From assembly GCF_009765985.1 (NCBI RefSeq), contig NZ_LMUM01000028.1, positions 287,467 to 351,466 on the forward strand: DNA of 64,000 nucleotides, given 5' to 3'. This DNA comes from Acidobacterium sp. S8 (GTDB lineage: Bacteria > Acidobacteriota > Terriglobia > Terriglobales > Acidobacteriaceae). The number at the start of each line of letters is the position of its first letter. Within the stretch, counting starts at the first letter, position 1. A model generated the notes under the pieces. The model did not search any database. It had not been told where the DNA came from and was given only the letters and a program-made list of their open reading frames with translations. The translations under genes and the position numbers were made by a program. This document shows, one piece after another, positions 25,770 to 35,463 of the stretch.

Positions 25770-27194
25770 ATGTCTCAAGCCCATCAGAATGAAGCCAGAA
25801 CGATAGAATTAGCGAAAATCGCTGGGACTGAGGAAGACATCGCGCTCATCCAGCAACACGTAAAGGAAGTCGTCGAAGGGGCCGCATTCAAGGGAAGCCA
25901 TCGAAGCGGACAATTTCTTAAATACATCGTCGACCAGGCGATCGCCGGTCATTTCGAGTCCCTTAAAGAACGTGTCATCGGAGTCGAATTATTTGGACGT
26001 GCTCCTTCCTATGACACGGGCGATGACGCTATTGTGCGTGTAACAGCGAGCGACGTGCGCAAGCGCCTTCTACAGCATTACGGCCGATATGGCTCGATTT
26101 CGCAGTTCCGCATCAGCCTGCCGCTGGGATCTTACATTCCTGAAATATGGCGCGATACACCTCCTGTAGCCGGTTCGCCACATCAGGAAGCCGCACATGA
26201 AGTCCAACATCCGCATTCCGAGGCAGTAACACATCCGAATGGCCACATCGTTTCTTCGGAAATATCTGTTCCTGCTCCGGCTCCTCTCACGACCATTGCA
26301 GACCTGAATCAGAAGAAGCGCCGGCGATGGCTCGCTGCGTGCCTGGTTCTCACAATCGCTAACGTAGCGCTGTGGGGCATCCTCTGGAACCACTTTGCCC
26401 GCAGGAGAACCGAAGCGTCTTCCACGCTTCCATGGTCCGTGCTGTTCAATTCTCCGCACGCCTTGCAACTCATCACCAGCGATCCGGATATCGGCGAAAT
26501 ACAGGGATATACCGACCAGCAGATCTCTGTGTCCGACTACGCCAACCACAATTACATTCCGAATCCAGATAAGTTGACGCCCGGGATATCTCAGCTTTGC
26601 CAGATCCTGCTGCGTGGGAATAAAGCTTCGTTGGTGGATACGCCGATTGCCGTCAGCATCGCGGAACTCGCGCAGGCCAATTCGAAGAAAATTGAAGTCC
26701 ATCCCGCGCGAAGCGTACAGCTTCCCAACCTGCAGACCGATGATAATTTCGTCCTTCTCGGGAGCCCGCGCTCGAATCCATGGAGCACTTTTTTCAGCGA
26801 TCAGCTCAATTTCCGCTTTGTCTATGACAAGAATTCCGGACAGGAAATCATTCGCAATCTACACCCGCGACCACACGAGCAAGCTCAATATGTACCGACG
26901 GCTCTTGGATGGGCCACCGGCCAGTCGTACGCTATCGTCGCTCTGGTTCGCAATCCCGATCAGAATGGGCAGGTGCTTCTGCTTGGGGGAGCCAATGCTG
27001 AAGGCACGGAAGCTGCGAGCAAGCTTGTGACCGACCTTCCTCGCCTGACAGCCGCGCTTGGAGACTGCGGTATTCCTCCCGGTGGCGCGCTACAACACTT
27101 TGAACTGCTCTTGCGATTGAACATGATGACGGGGTCTCCTACCAACGTCAACGTCGAGGCATGCCACATTTTGCCCGATAGTGCCGCCCATTAG
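25770..27194 (+). CDS. Membrane-anchored regulator of acidobacterial type
   Basis: A 474-residue protein. The N-terminal domain (about 20-135) carries FLKYIVDQAIAGHFESLKER, VIGVELFGR and AIVRVTASDVRKRLLQHYG, a conserved block found at the start of many acidobacterial signalling proteins and probably DNA-binding. A transmembrane helix at about 186-208 (WLAACLVLTIANVALWGILW) follows, with an extracytoplasmic C-terminal domain of about 265 residues. This layout (cytoplasmic N-domain, one helix, external sensor) resembles ToxR/CadC-type regulators. It lies between the divergent GH3 gene and the co-directional GH92 gene and likely regulates both. The sensor ligand is unknown. Confidence 0.75.
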   Translation: MSQAHQNEARTIELAKIAGTEEDIALIQQHVKEVVEGAAFKGSHRSGQFLKYIVDQAIAGHFESLKERVIGVELFGRAPSYDTGDDAIVRVTASDVRKRLLQHYGRYGSISQFRISLPLGSYIPEIWRDTPPVAGSPHQEAAHEVQHPHSEAVTHPNGHIVSSEISVPAPAPLTTIADLNQKKRRRWLAACLVLTIANVALWGILWNHFARRRTEASSTLPWSVLFNSPHALQLITSDPDIGEIQGYTDQQISVSDYANHNYIPNPDKLTPGISQLCQILLRGNKASLVDTPIAVSIAELAQANSKKIEVHPARSVQLPNLQTDDNFVLLGSPRSNPWSTFFSDQLNFRFVYDKNSGQEIIRNLHPRPHEQAQYVPTALGWATGQSYAIVALVRNPDQNGQVLLLGGANAEGTEAASKLVTDLPRLTAALGDCGIPPGGALQHFELLLRLNMMTGSPTNVNVEACHILPDSAAH

Positions 27195-27352
27195 GATTAT
27201 CGGGCTTTGTATGCGACCTTTCTGATTCTCTCTTTTCCTGCGGCCTCACCCGTAAATACTGCACGCGATGCACAACAGGTATCTACCGTTACGCCCGCCA
27301 ACGGTCTGTTTTCTCTCATTTTTCATATAGATACAGCAATGTTACGAGTCCT

Positions 27353-27365
27353 GCCTAACGTTGCG
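27353..27365 (-). promoter_or_regulatory. Candidate operator box, GH92 upstream region
   Basis: GCCTAACGTTGCG on the plus strand is the exact reverse complement of the 13 bases at 25589-25601. It lies 115 bp before the GH92 start and downstream of the regulator stop codon. A chance 13-base match between two sub-300-bp regions is unlikely. Confidence 0.4.
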
Positions 27366-27479
27366 TCGACCGCATGCCGTCTCATAGATTGTGAAAGAAG
27401 TAAAAGCCAATATCGTATGGTTTGCGTCGCGATATTGACATGGACAACGCCATGAGGCGAGGGAACAGGAGAATCCAAA

Positions 27480-29807
27480 TTGATTTCCAGAAGAGGTTTT
27501 CTTGCGGGCAGTTCGGCTCTCGCTTTGCATGGCCTCAAAAAGCTTCGCGGCGCTTCGCACCATGCGGTACTCCCACAGCATCCTCAACCCGATCCTGAAG
27601 GTGTTGCGCGCTTTGTAAAGATCGCGATTGGAACCGGCGGCCACGGACACACCTATCCGGGCGCAACGGTTCCGTTCGGCATGGTTCAGCTCAGTCCGGA
27701 CACTTATAACCAGGGATGGGACTGGTGCTCCGGATACCACTATTCCGACAACTCCATCATGGGCTTCAGTCATACACACCTGAGCGGCACCGGTATCGGA
27801 GACATGCTCGATGTTCTTCTGATGCCCTGTACGGGAACGGTGAAAACGATTCCCGGCAGCCGTGAAAATCCCGATGCGGGTTACCGTTCTCGCTTCTCAC
27901 ATGACGAGGAAGTTGCCGTGCCCGGATATTATTCGGTACTTCTGCGCGATTATCAGATTCGCGCCGAACTGAGCGCGACCGCCAGGGCGGGCATTCACCG
28001 ATATACCTTTCCGGCGAGTGACAGCGGTCACTTTGTTCTCGATCTGGATCACGGCTACGCCACCGGCCCCGACAGCGTTCTATGGGCGAACATAAAAATA
28101 GTAGGCAACGATACGATCGTTGGCGGACGCAGCACAGCACGCTGGGCCAAAGGACGTGAAATTTATTTTGCTATGAAGTTTTCCCGGCCATTCGACAGGG
28201 TCGAGGTGCAAGCGGACGGCAGGAATCTGCAGGACCTCCACGAGGAAGCCAAAGGAAAATCTCTCAAATGCGTACTCCACTATGCGACAAAAGCCCGGGA
28301 AACGATACTGGTCAAGACTGGTATCTCAGGTGTAAGCGCAGAAGGCGCGTTACGCAACCTTGAGGCGGAGATTCCCGGATGGGACTTTGACGAGGTGACT
28401 GCTCAGGCTCTTCATGAATGGGAACAGGCGCTGTCGAAAATTAGAGTCGAGGGCGGAACGCAAAAGCAGCGAGAGATCTTCTATACCGCGCTCTATCATT
28501 CCCTGCTGGCTCCCACCCTTTTTGACGATGTGGACGGCAGCTACCGTGGCATGGACGACGCAGTCCATCAGCTTCCACCGGGCGCTCACAATTACAGCAC
28601 CTTCTCGCTTTGGGATACCTACCGCGCGGCACACCCGCTGCTTACACTCGTCCAGCAGGAGCGTGTGCCTGATCTCGTAAATTGCCTGATTCGCATGGCA
28701 CATGAAAGCCCTGTAGGCATGCCGGTGTGGCCGCTGCAGGCGAAAGAAACCGAATGCATGTCCGGCTACCATTCCGTGGTAGTGATAGCCGAGGCTCTGC
28801 AAAAGGGCTTCCCCGGAATCGATGTTCCTGGCGCGTATGCTGCAATGAAAAAACAGGCGCTGGAAAGCAACTACAAGGGCCTTCCTTTGTATAGAAAGCA
28901 TGGCTACATTCCGTGCGATCTGGAAGCGGAATCCATGGGTAAAAGCATGGATTATGCGTATGATGACTGGGCTGTAGCTTATGTAGCCCGCGTCGCAGGC
29001 GAGCAGAAGGATGCTGGTTTTCTCCTGGAGCGTGCGCGCAGCTATGCCAATTTATATGACAAGGAAACGGGCTTCGTGCGTCCACGCCTGGCTAATGGCA
29101 TGTGGGCAGAGCCGTTTGCGCCGAACGAGATGGGGCACTCACGGAAGTGGCGCGATTTCACTGAGTCGAATGCCTGGCAAGCGACCTTTGCGGTACAGCA
29201 TGATCCTAAGGGGTTGGCCGACCTTATGGGCGGACGTGAAATGCTGCTGGAAAAACTGGACGGCATCTTCAACGCCAGTTCCGTTATGCCTGCCGATGCG
29301 CCAGACGACATTGCTGGACTCGTCGGACAATACGCGCACGGAAACGAACCAAGTCATCACATCGCCTATCTTTATGTGTATGCCGGCGCCCCTTACAAGA
29401 CGCAGGAACGCGTCCGCAGCCTGATGGAAACGATGTATGACAACAAGCCCGATGGCCTCGCCGGGAACGAAGATTGCGGGCAGATGTCTGCGTGGTATGT
29501 CATGAGCGCTGTGGGCTTCTATGCGGTGGATCCAGTGAGCGCTAATTACGTTTTCGGCACGCCGCTGTTCGACAGGATGACTATCGATATGGGAAAAGAC
29601 CGTCAACTTATCCTTGAGGCGAAACGAGCCTCGGCAAACAGCCAATATATCGACTCCTTGAGATTCAACGGCGAACCGTATACCCGGCTTTGGTTCAGCC
29701 ACTCTTCCATCGCGCGAGGCGGCCATATCGAGTGGCAACTAACGGACCGGCCTAATGAAAGCCTCGGCTCCAAAGCTGAGGCCTCCCCACCGTCCATGAC
29801 CACATAA
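27480..29807 (+). CDS. Tat-exported GH92 alpha-1,2-mannosidase
   Basis: A 775-residue GH92 enzyme, expected to remove alpha-mannose from N-glycans or fungal mannan with calcium. The Tat signal is SRRGFLAGSSALAL at the N-terminus. Family blocks follow: GTGGHGHTYPGATVPFGMVQ, GFSHTHLSGTG, SLWDTYRAAHPLLTL, DDWAVAYVARVAG, GNEPSHHIAYLY and DCGQMSAWYVMSAVGFY. The start is a TTG at 27480 with AGGAG 7 bases upstream, and no ATG is near the signal peptide. Eight bases separate it from the next Tat-exported gene, so they form an operon. The last codons contain a near-perfect hairpin (GCCTCGGCT/AGCTGAGGC). Confidence 0.92.
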   Translation: MISRRGFLAGSSALALHGLKKLRGASHHAVLPQHPQPDPEGVARFVKIAIGTGGHGHTYPGATVPFGMVQLSPDTYNQGWDWCSGYHYSDNSIMGFSHTHLSGTGIGDMLDVLLMPCTGTVKTIPGSRENPDAGYRSRFSHDEEVAVPGYYSVLLRDYQIRAELSATARAGIHRYTFPASDSGHFVLDLDHGYATGPDSVLWANIKIVGNDTIVGGRSTARWAKGREIYFAMKFSRPFDRVEVQADGRNLQDLHEEAKGKSLKCVLHYATKARETILVKTGISGVSAEGALRNLEAEIPGWDFDEVTAQALHEWEQALSKIRVEGGTQKQREIFYTALYHSLLAPTLFDDVDGSYRGMDDAVHQLPPGAHNYSTFSLWDTYRAAHPLLTLVQQERVPDLVNCLIRMAHESPVGMPVWPLQAKETECMSGYHSVVVIAEALQKGFPGIDVPGAYAAMKKQALESNYKGLPLYRKHGYIPCDLEAESMGKSMDYAYDDWAVAYVARVAGEQKDAGFLLERARSYANLYDKETGFVRPRLANGMWAEPFAPNEMGHSRKWRDFTESNAWQATFAVQHDPKGLADLMGGREMLLEKLDGIFNASSVMPADAPDDIAGLVGQYAHGNEPSHHIAYLYVYAGAPYKTQERVRSLMETMYDNKPDGLAGNEDCGQMSAWYVMSAVGFYAVDPVSANYVFGTPLFDRMTIDMGKDRQLILEAKRASANSQYIDSLRFNGEPYTRLWFSHSSIARGGHIEWQLTDRPNESLGSKAEASPPSMTT

Positions 29808-29815
29808 GCTGAGAC

Positions 29816-31066
29816 ATGATGGAAAGACGACGCTTTTTGATTTCTGCTCTTGCTCTATCCGCTGCATCGCTGGCGAACAAGGCACCGGGATTGTCGCTTG
29901 GCGCGCATAAGGCTTCGCACCGCCGTAATTACAACTTTCATAGAACGATTTCAAGAGAGGTGCTCGACAACTATCTCTCCCGATCGATCTCAATGGAAGG
30001 CCTGCTGAATGGCCGAGGCGATCTGACGGACGACATTCGCATGCTGGCGAGCGCTGGAGCGAAATATATTGGCCGCAGCATCTGCTTATGGGCCAAGGAA
30101 GCTGAGCTGATAGATAATCTTGAACGAGCGCGACGGCAGCTGCCGCAAGTGCACGCCGCCGATCCGGAGATGGTGCTTGAGGCGTGCATCTTTGAAATCG
30201 TCACAACCCAGGTGGAACAGGTGCCGGTGCCGGATTGGGCTTTCGCTGCGCTGGGACAGCCGATTGAGAAGCGAAACTTCCGCTATGCAGACATCGCTTA
30301 TGCGCAGGGACCGCGCAAAGATCAGTGGGGCGTTGGCTCGTCCGTACCCGATGTGAGCCGCCCGGAAACGAAGCTCTGGTTTTATTTCCTGGCGCGATCG
30401 TATATCGACTTCGGGGTTGAGGGGATCCATTTCGGGCAGGCCGAGATCATGAACGGCAATGATCCTGACCTCGCCCACTGGGAACAGGTCTTCACCCTGG
30501 TGCGCGACTATGCATCGAAACATGCGCGTCGGCGTATGGTTCTCTGCAATGCCCATGTCCCCAGCGGCGGTCTGGTGCGTAACGGCAAACTATTGCTGGA
30601 TTTTCACGCTTTCCCGCTGCGCATTATGGAAATGCCCGATCAGCCGGAGAAGGCAATCCTGAAGATTGGCTTCTCCGATGGTATCTATGGACGGAGCAAA
30701 GGCGGCGTCACTTATAGCGGCTGGTCCTGCGAGCATCTTCCTTATCTGGTGGAATTAGACAACTGGGGCGCCAGTAAGCATCCAGGGCAATCGCGGCAAG
30801 GGGGCAACTGGGTCTGGGGCTACGATGAAATTACATGGTTCGCGCACCAGAACAAACAATATCGCAGCGACTGGCTGCACTATGCCTGGAACTGGGTGAG
30901 GAAAATAGATCCTAACGGCTACCTGGAAATGCCGGGTAGCCGGACGATGCGGTCGCCGCTTGATCACCGCAACTGGTATTACGCCAATGCTCCCAGCGCA
31001 GCCGTACCGGATGGTCTTGGCGACGAAGTTGCCATTCGCGCTATCTGGTCGGCTGACCAATCATAG
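29816..31066 (+). CDS. Tat-exported protein of unknown function, possible novel glycosidase
   Basis: A 416-residue secreted protein directly behind the GH92 gene (8-bp gap). The N-terminus MERRRFLISALALSAASLA is a Tat-like signal. The body is rich in Trp, Tyr, His and acidic residues, with blocks such as YFLARSYIDFGVEGIHFGQA, ARRRMVLCNAHVPSGG and GGNWVWGYDEITWFAHQNKQ. The regular alternation of strands and helices and the acidic residues at strand ends suggest a TIM-barrel hydrolase-like fold. I recognise no named family. The second ATG at 29819 could also be the start. Context points to glycan degradation. Confidence 0.7.
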   Translation: MMERRRFLISALALSAASLANKAPGLSLGAHKASHRRNYNFHRTISREVLDNYLSRSISMEGLLNGRGDLTDDIRMLASAGAKYIGRSICLWAKEAELIDNLERARRQLPQVHAADPEMVLEACIFEIVTTQVEQVPVPDWAFAALGQPIEKRNFRYADIAYAQGPRKDQWGVGSSVPDVSRPETKLWFYFLARSYIDFGVEGIHFGQAEIMNGNDPDLAHWEQVFTLVRDYASKHARRRMVLCNAHVPSGGLVRNGKLLLDFHAFPLRIMEMPDQPEKAILKIGFSDGIYGRSKGGVTYSGWSCEHLPYLVELDNWGASKHPGQSRQGGNWVWGYDEITWFAHQNKQYRSDWLHYAWNWVRKIDPNGYLEMPGSRTMRSPLDHRNWYYANAPSAAVPDGLGDEVAIRAIWSADQS

Positions 31067-31618
31067 AGTTATTTGAGTCAAAACATTCTTGGACAGCGTT
31101 TGCGAGGCTGGACACCGTGCCATGGACTTTTATCGGATCTCCTCAGGTACGCGACTACGTAATTTCGAGCTTCTCGTGCGCCTCAACAATATGCCAGTTC
31201 AACCAGAACGATCGATATAGCGGACTGCCCCCGGCTCTCGATTCTCAAAGCCAGCTAGCTTTTGGCAGCTCATCTGGTCGGCGCAGCTTCCCACCCAGGC
31301 TGAACCTCACTCGTCGTGGCTGATCCGTCTTTGCTCATCGGACCTTCAGTTATGCTGCCAGCATCCCGAGGTGGCTACCGTTACGTGTGTCCCGCCCGAA
31401 ACTGTCCAGCCATATCAAAGAGATACGGCATAGTTAGGAACCGTCTCTAACCTTGCCAAAGCATCTTCCCACCGCCGTAGTGTGATCCGTGGAATGAAAA
31501 GCAGGAGATCGAATCACCGCTTTGACTCGATTCGACAGCAGGATAGCCATTTGTTTCCGGTCACAAATCGCTCCCTGCCGACTATTGCTGCACTTTGTAA
31601 GAACCCACGGAGGTCAGG
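31067..31618. other. Intergenic region upstream of the TonB receptor
   Basis: About 550 bp with no convincing gene. It should contain the promoter and a long leader for the receptor at 31619. No riboswitch or clear operator was recognised. Confidence 0.4.
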
Positions 31619-34600
31619 ATGACACAACGAAGAAGTTGGCTTAAGCGCTTTCATTTGAGTTTCGTGCTCATTACAGTATGTTGCGCGAGTGTGTTGAGCT
31701 TTGCGCAAAGCGATCGCGGCAGTATATCGGGAATCGTCACCGATCCATCAGGCTCCGGAATACCGGGGGTCAAGATCACCGCTACCAATATCGCAATGGG
31801 CACGCAGAACTCTACTGTCACGACTGAATCAGGAAACTATACGATCCCGCAATTAGCCGCAGGCGAATACTCTGTGACGGTAGTTGCGCCTGGGTTTGCT
31901 GAGCTGATCCACACCGGAATTACGGTTTTGGTTGGGCAGACAGCACGTGTCGATTTGAAACCGGGTGTTGGGCAAGTCACGTCGACGGTTACGGTGACAG
32001 CGGATGCTCCTCTGCTCCAGACAGAGAGTGCACAGAACAATGTCCAGGTCACCACGAGGGACCTCAATGAGCTTCCGATCAACATTACCGGTATCGGAGC
32101 TGTGCGCGACCCGATGGGTTTTGCCGCTTTGGTGCCGGGAACCATCGCGGGCGGCTGGAACGATATCCACATCAGCGGCTCGCCCGCGACGACCTACCGC
32201 GTCTTTATGGACGGACTGGATGACACCTCGGCGGTAAAGGGCGCGATCTCCGATGAGCAGCAGCCCTCAGTCGAATCGCTCGGGTCAGAATCCGTGATGA
32301 TCAATAACTATTCCGCTAAATTTGGTCAGTCCGGCGGCGGAATCTTCAATTACACCTCGAAATCAGGCACCAGGAGACTGCATGGGTCGGCCTTCATGTA
32401 CCTCGAGAATGAGGACCTGAACGCCGGACAGCCCTTCAACTACACCCCAAGCGGCGAGAAATATAACCCGGCGCAACGGCAGCTTGACTTCGGCGGTTCT
32501 TTCGGCGGACCGGTGGTGATTCCTCACCTTTACGACGGCCGCAACAAAACTTTCTTCTTCTTCGCGTACGAGGAATACCACAACACGCAAACGCTCAACC
32601 AGGGAACCATCACGGTTCCCACGAACGCCTATCTGAATGGCGATCTGAGCTCTCTCCTGCTTGGTCCCATTGTCGATTCCAATGGGGCCCCTGTCCTCGA
32701 TTGTCTGGGTCGGCCGATGATCAATGGCGCAGTGTACAACCCGGCGACGACCAGAGTAGCAACCTGCACGGATGGCTCAACCAAAACGGTCCGGGATCCG
32801 TTCCCGAATAATTTTATCGGCGCGCCCAGCACATGGGATCCGGTGGCCCAGAAGGCTCTTGCTTACATGCCTACTCCCTCCGGGTCTACTGCCAATGCGC
32901 TGACCAACAACTATCCCAATTTGCAGCCGAACAACAAGTACCAGTACCTGACGAGCATCAAGATCGATCACTCGATCGGTGAGAAGTGGCACTTCTCGGG
33001 TTATTACATTGCCGAGTATTCCAACAAAGACAATGCTGCTAACGGCATAAACACCGCGGGAGGCTCGACCCGCTGGAATATGACGCCCGCCCCGCAGATA
33101 TATCTCAACGCGGACTATACGGCCACGCCGAATCTGGTGCTGCACGCCGGATTCGACTTTACGCGTCACAACGCCCTGCAGAATTCGGCGGTGCAGGATT
33201 TCAAAGCGTCAACTCTCGGGTTGAACACGGCGGCAAATATGCCAGGCGGCGCTGCGAATACTTTTCCGATCTTCTCCGGGCTTACCGTCAACCGTCAGAG
33301 TGTTCCGCAACTGGGAATAAACAACGCGCCGTTTATTGACAATAACTGGTACAACACTGAGTCCGCGATCTGGGTTCACGGCCGCCATGTTTTCGAATTA
33401 GGCGGCGATTTCCGTCATCAGTCGTTTGGCACTCACAACGACCTGTCGGCCGGGTCTTACGGTTTCTCTGCCGATCAGACGTCTCTGCCGTCGTCCCAGG
33501 GCCAAAACCTTTATGGAGCGAGCCTCGGCGACGGTTTCGCGAGCTTCGTTCTTGGCCAATTGAGTGGCGCAAGCATCGGGAACGATAACATTCAGTGGTT
33601 TCACCGTCTGGAAGGCGGGCTTTACGTGCTGGACACCTGGAAGCTCACGCGCAACCTCACAGTGAACTATGGACTGCGCTGGGATCTCGAACAGATGCAA
33701 CGTGAACAACATGACCGGGAAACGCAATTTAGTCCCACTGTCGTGAATCCGTCAGCTGGCGGCCTGCTGGGTGGAACCGAATACGAGGGATATGGGCAAG
33801 GACGTTGCAACTGCATTTTCGAGAAGTTCTATCCCTGGATGGTTCAACCTCGCCTTGGTATCAGTTATCAACTGGATCCAAAGACCGTACTCCATGCGGC
33901 GACCGGACTTTACTCTGGCCCGCAGCTCTTCATGAACGAAGAGATCTACAGCAACCAGGGATTTGGCTTTAACCAGGTGTTCCTGACCAGTCCTTCGTAT
34001 GGCATTGCCGCTGGACAGCTTTCTAATGGCATACCGTACTCCTCGGCTGCTCTGACAGCTACCGACTTCGACCCTGGCGCCTATCCGAACATCGGTCAAC
34101 TCAACTCGCCCCCGCCGTTCATTGTTCCCAACAATGGTCGTCCGCCACGTTTCCTGCAATCAACCGTTTCCATCGAGCGCGAGATTGCAAACAGCCTGGC
34201 GCTCAAAATATCCTACCTCAGTAACCGCGGTGCCTGGCTCAACTCCGACGGGCTCACGAATACTATAAACGAGCTCACTCCTACGGTCCTCTCACAGAAA
34301 TATGGTTTAAATGTTGCCAACCCAAACGACTTCAATCTGCTGACGCAGCCGATCTCTTCTCCTGCCGTGGCGGCAAGAGGCTTCGTGGCTCCGTACTCCA
34401 CTTTCCCGTCTGGAGCCACACTGGCCCAGGCATTACGGCCATTCCCGCAATTCGGTAATATTGGCGACTACTACGAGCACAATGGCAATTGGTGGTATGA
34501 CGCGCTTCAAATCCAGGTTACCAAACGTCTCAAGAACGGATTGTCGGGTGGTCTCGGTTACTCTTGGTCGAAGAATCTGGGAACCATCACCAGTACTGGA

Positions 34601-35293
34601 ACTTACACCGTGGCGATGCCGGTACAGGATCCCAGCCAGCCGGCCAAGAACGCAAAATCCTATGTGGCCATCGACCAGCCGCACATGCTCAATTTTTACT
34701 TCAATTACGAGGTGCCGAGATTCAGTTTTGCGCAAACGGGCTGGAAGCGCCTGCTATTAACCGGCTGGACAACTGATGGAATTTTCCATTACCAGAGCGG
34801 TTTTCCGATACAAACACCGAATTCGACGAGCCCTCTAACTTCTGTGACGTTCGGTAACGCAGTCTGGGCGAATCGCGTTCCAGGTCAGAAGCTCTTCCTG
34901 CACAGCCTCAACAGCCACAACGTCGATCCCCACACTACGTTCTTTCTCAATCCCGCTGCGTGGGCAGAGCCGGCCCCCGGAACCTACGCTACTTCCAAGC
35001 CTTTCTATGGCGATTATCGTGGTCCGAGATATCCAAACGAACAGTTGGGCTTCGGCAAGGTCATCCCTCTTAAGGAGGGGCTGAAATTTTCGCTCCGCGC
35101 GGATTTCTTCAATGTCTTTAATCGCTGGGCGTATCCTAACCTGAATAACACGTCAAATCCTTTTCAGACTCCTCAGTATGCGAGCGACGGAAGCATTTCC
35201 AACGGTTTCGGCTTCTTCGGAGATGGCATCTCCGGCGCGGGCGGCAACTTTGCTCCGAGAAGTGGCGAGTTCGTCGCGAGAATCGAATTCTAG
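31619..35293 (+). CDS. TonB-dependent receptor, Oar-like
   Basis: A 1224-residue outer-membrane receptor for energy-dependent uptake of a large substrate, probably an oligosaccharide. The signal peptide is at about 1-30 (ending SFAQSD), a carboxypeptidase-regulatory-like domain at 32-112 (GSISGIVTDPSGSGIPGVKI), the plug at about 120-235 (ELPINITGIG), and then a long beta-barrel with VNYGLRWDLE, QLGFGKVIPLKEGL and a final VARIEF. The length is typical for this acidobacterial class. AGGTCAGG lies before the ATG. A perfect palindromic terminator follows. The ASPIC/UnbV and TPR genes downstream are a usual partner set, but the substrate is unknown. Confidence 0.92.
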   Translation: MTQRRSWLKRFHLSFVLITVCCASVLSFAQSDRGSISGIVTDPSGSGIPGVKITATNIAMGTQNSTVTTESGNYTIPQLAAGEYSVTVVAPGFAELIHTGITVLVGQTARVDLKPGVGQVTSTVTVTADAPLLQTESAQNNVQVTTRDLNELPINITGIGAVRDPMGFAALVPGTIAGGWNDIHISGSPATTYRVFMDGLDDTSAVKGAISDEQQPSVESLGSESVMINNYSAKFGQSGGGIFNYTSKSGTRRLHGSAFMYLENEDLNAGQPFNYTPSGEKYNPAQRQLDFGGSFGGPVVIPHLYDGRNKTFFFFAYEEYHNTQTLNQGTITVPTNAYLNGDLSSLLLGPIVDSNGAPVLDCLGRPMINGAVYNPATTRVATCTDGSTKTVRDPFPNNFIGAPSTWDPVAQKALAYMPTPSGSTANALTNNYPNLQPNNKYQYLTSIKIDHSIGEKWHFSGYYIAEYSNKDNAANGINTAGGSTRWNMTPAPQIYLNADYTATPNLVLHAGFDFTRHNALQNSAVQDFKASTLGLNTAANMPGGAANTFPIFSGLTVNRQSVPQLGINNAPFIDNNWYNTESAIWVHGRHVFELGGDFRHQSFGTHNDLSAGSYGFSADQTSLPSSQGQNLYGASLGDGFASFVLGQLSGASIGNDNIQWFHRLEGGLYVLDTWKLTRNLTVNYGLRWDLEQMQREQHDRETQFSPTVVNPSAGGLLGGTEYEGYGQGRCNCIFEKFYPWMVQPRLGISYQLDPKTVLHAATGLYSGPQLFMNEEIYSNQGFGFNQVFLTSPSYGIAAGQLSNGIPYSSAALTATDFDPGAYPNIGQLNSPPPFIVPNNGRPPRFLQSTVSIEREIANSLALKISYLSNRGAWLNSDGLTNTINELTPTVLSQKYGLNVANPNDFNLLTQPISSPAVAARGFVAPYSTFPSGATLAQALRPFPQFGNIGDYYEHNGNWWYDALQIQVTKRLKNGLSGGLGYSWSKNLGTITSTGTYTVAMPVQDPSQPAKNAKSYVAIDQPHMLNFYFNYEVPRFSFAQTGWKRLLLTGWTTDGIFHYQSGFPIQTPNSTSPLTSVTFGNAVWANRVPGQKLFLHSLNSHNVDPHTTFFLNPAAWAEPAPGTYATSKPFYGDYRGPRYPNEQLGFGKVIPLKEGLKFSLRADFFNVFNRWAYPNLNNTSNPFQTPQYASDGSISNGFGFFGDGISGAGGNFAPRSGEFVARIEF

Positions 35294-35317
35294 CGTCCAT
35301 TCAGCCAAACTCTAACG

Positions 35318-35347
35318 AACAGGCCAGATGAATTCATCTGGCCTGTT
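35318..35347 (+). terminator. 30-bp perfect palindrome behind the TonB receptor
   Basis: Arms AACAGGCCAGATGAA and its exact reverse complement meet at an EcoRI-like GAATTC centre without a spacer. As RNA it gives a long stable hairpin 24 bp after the stop codon. No U-tract follows, so it may act as a bidirectional or Rho-assisted terminator or an mRNA-stabilising end. Confidence 0.65.
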
Positions 35348-35463
35348 AACTTGCACGAAAGTGTTTTGTACGGACAACATGTAGCAAAATTGGTATCCAA
35401 GAAAAGGATGGGTGTTATGGAGCTGACTGGTGCAACCCCACCTGGAATGATTTGTGCGGAAGA

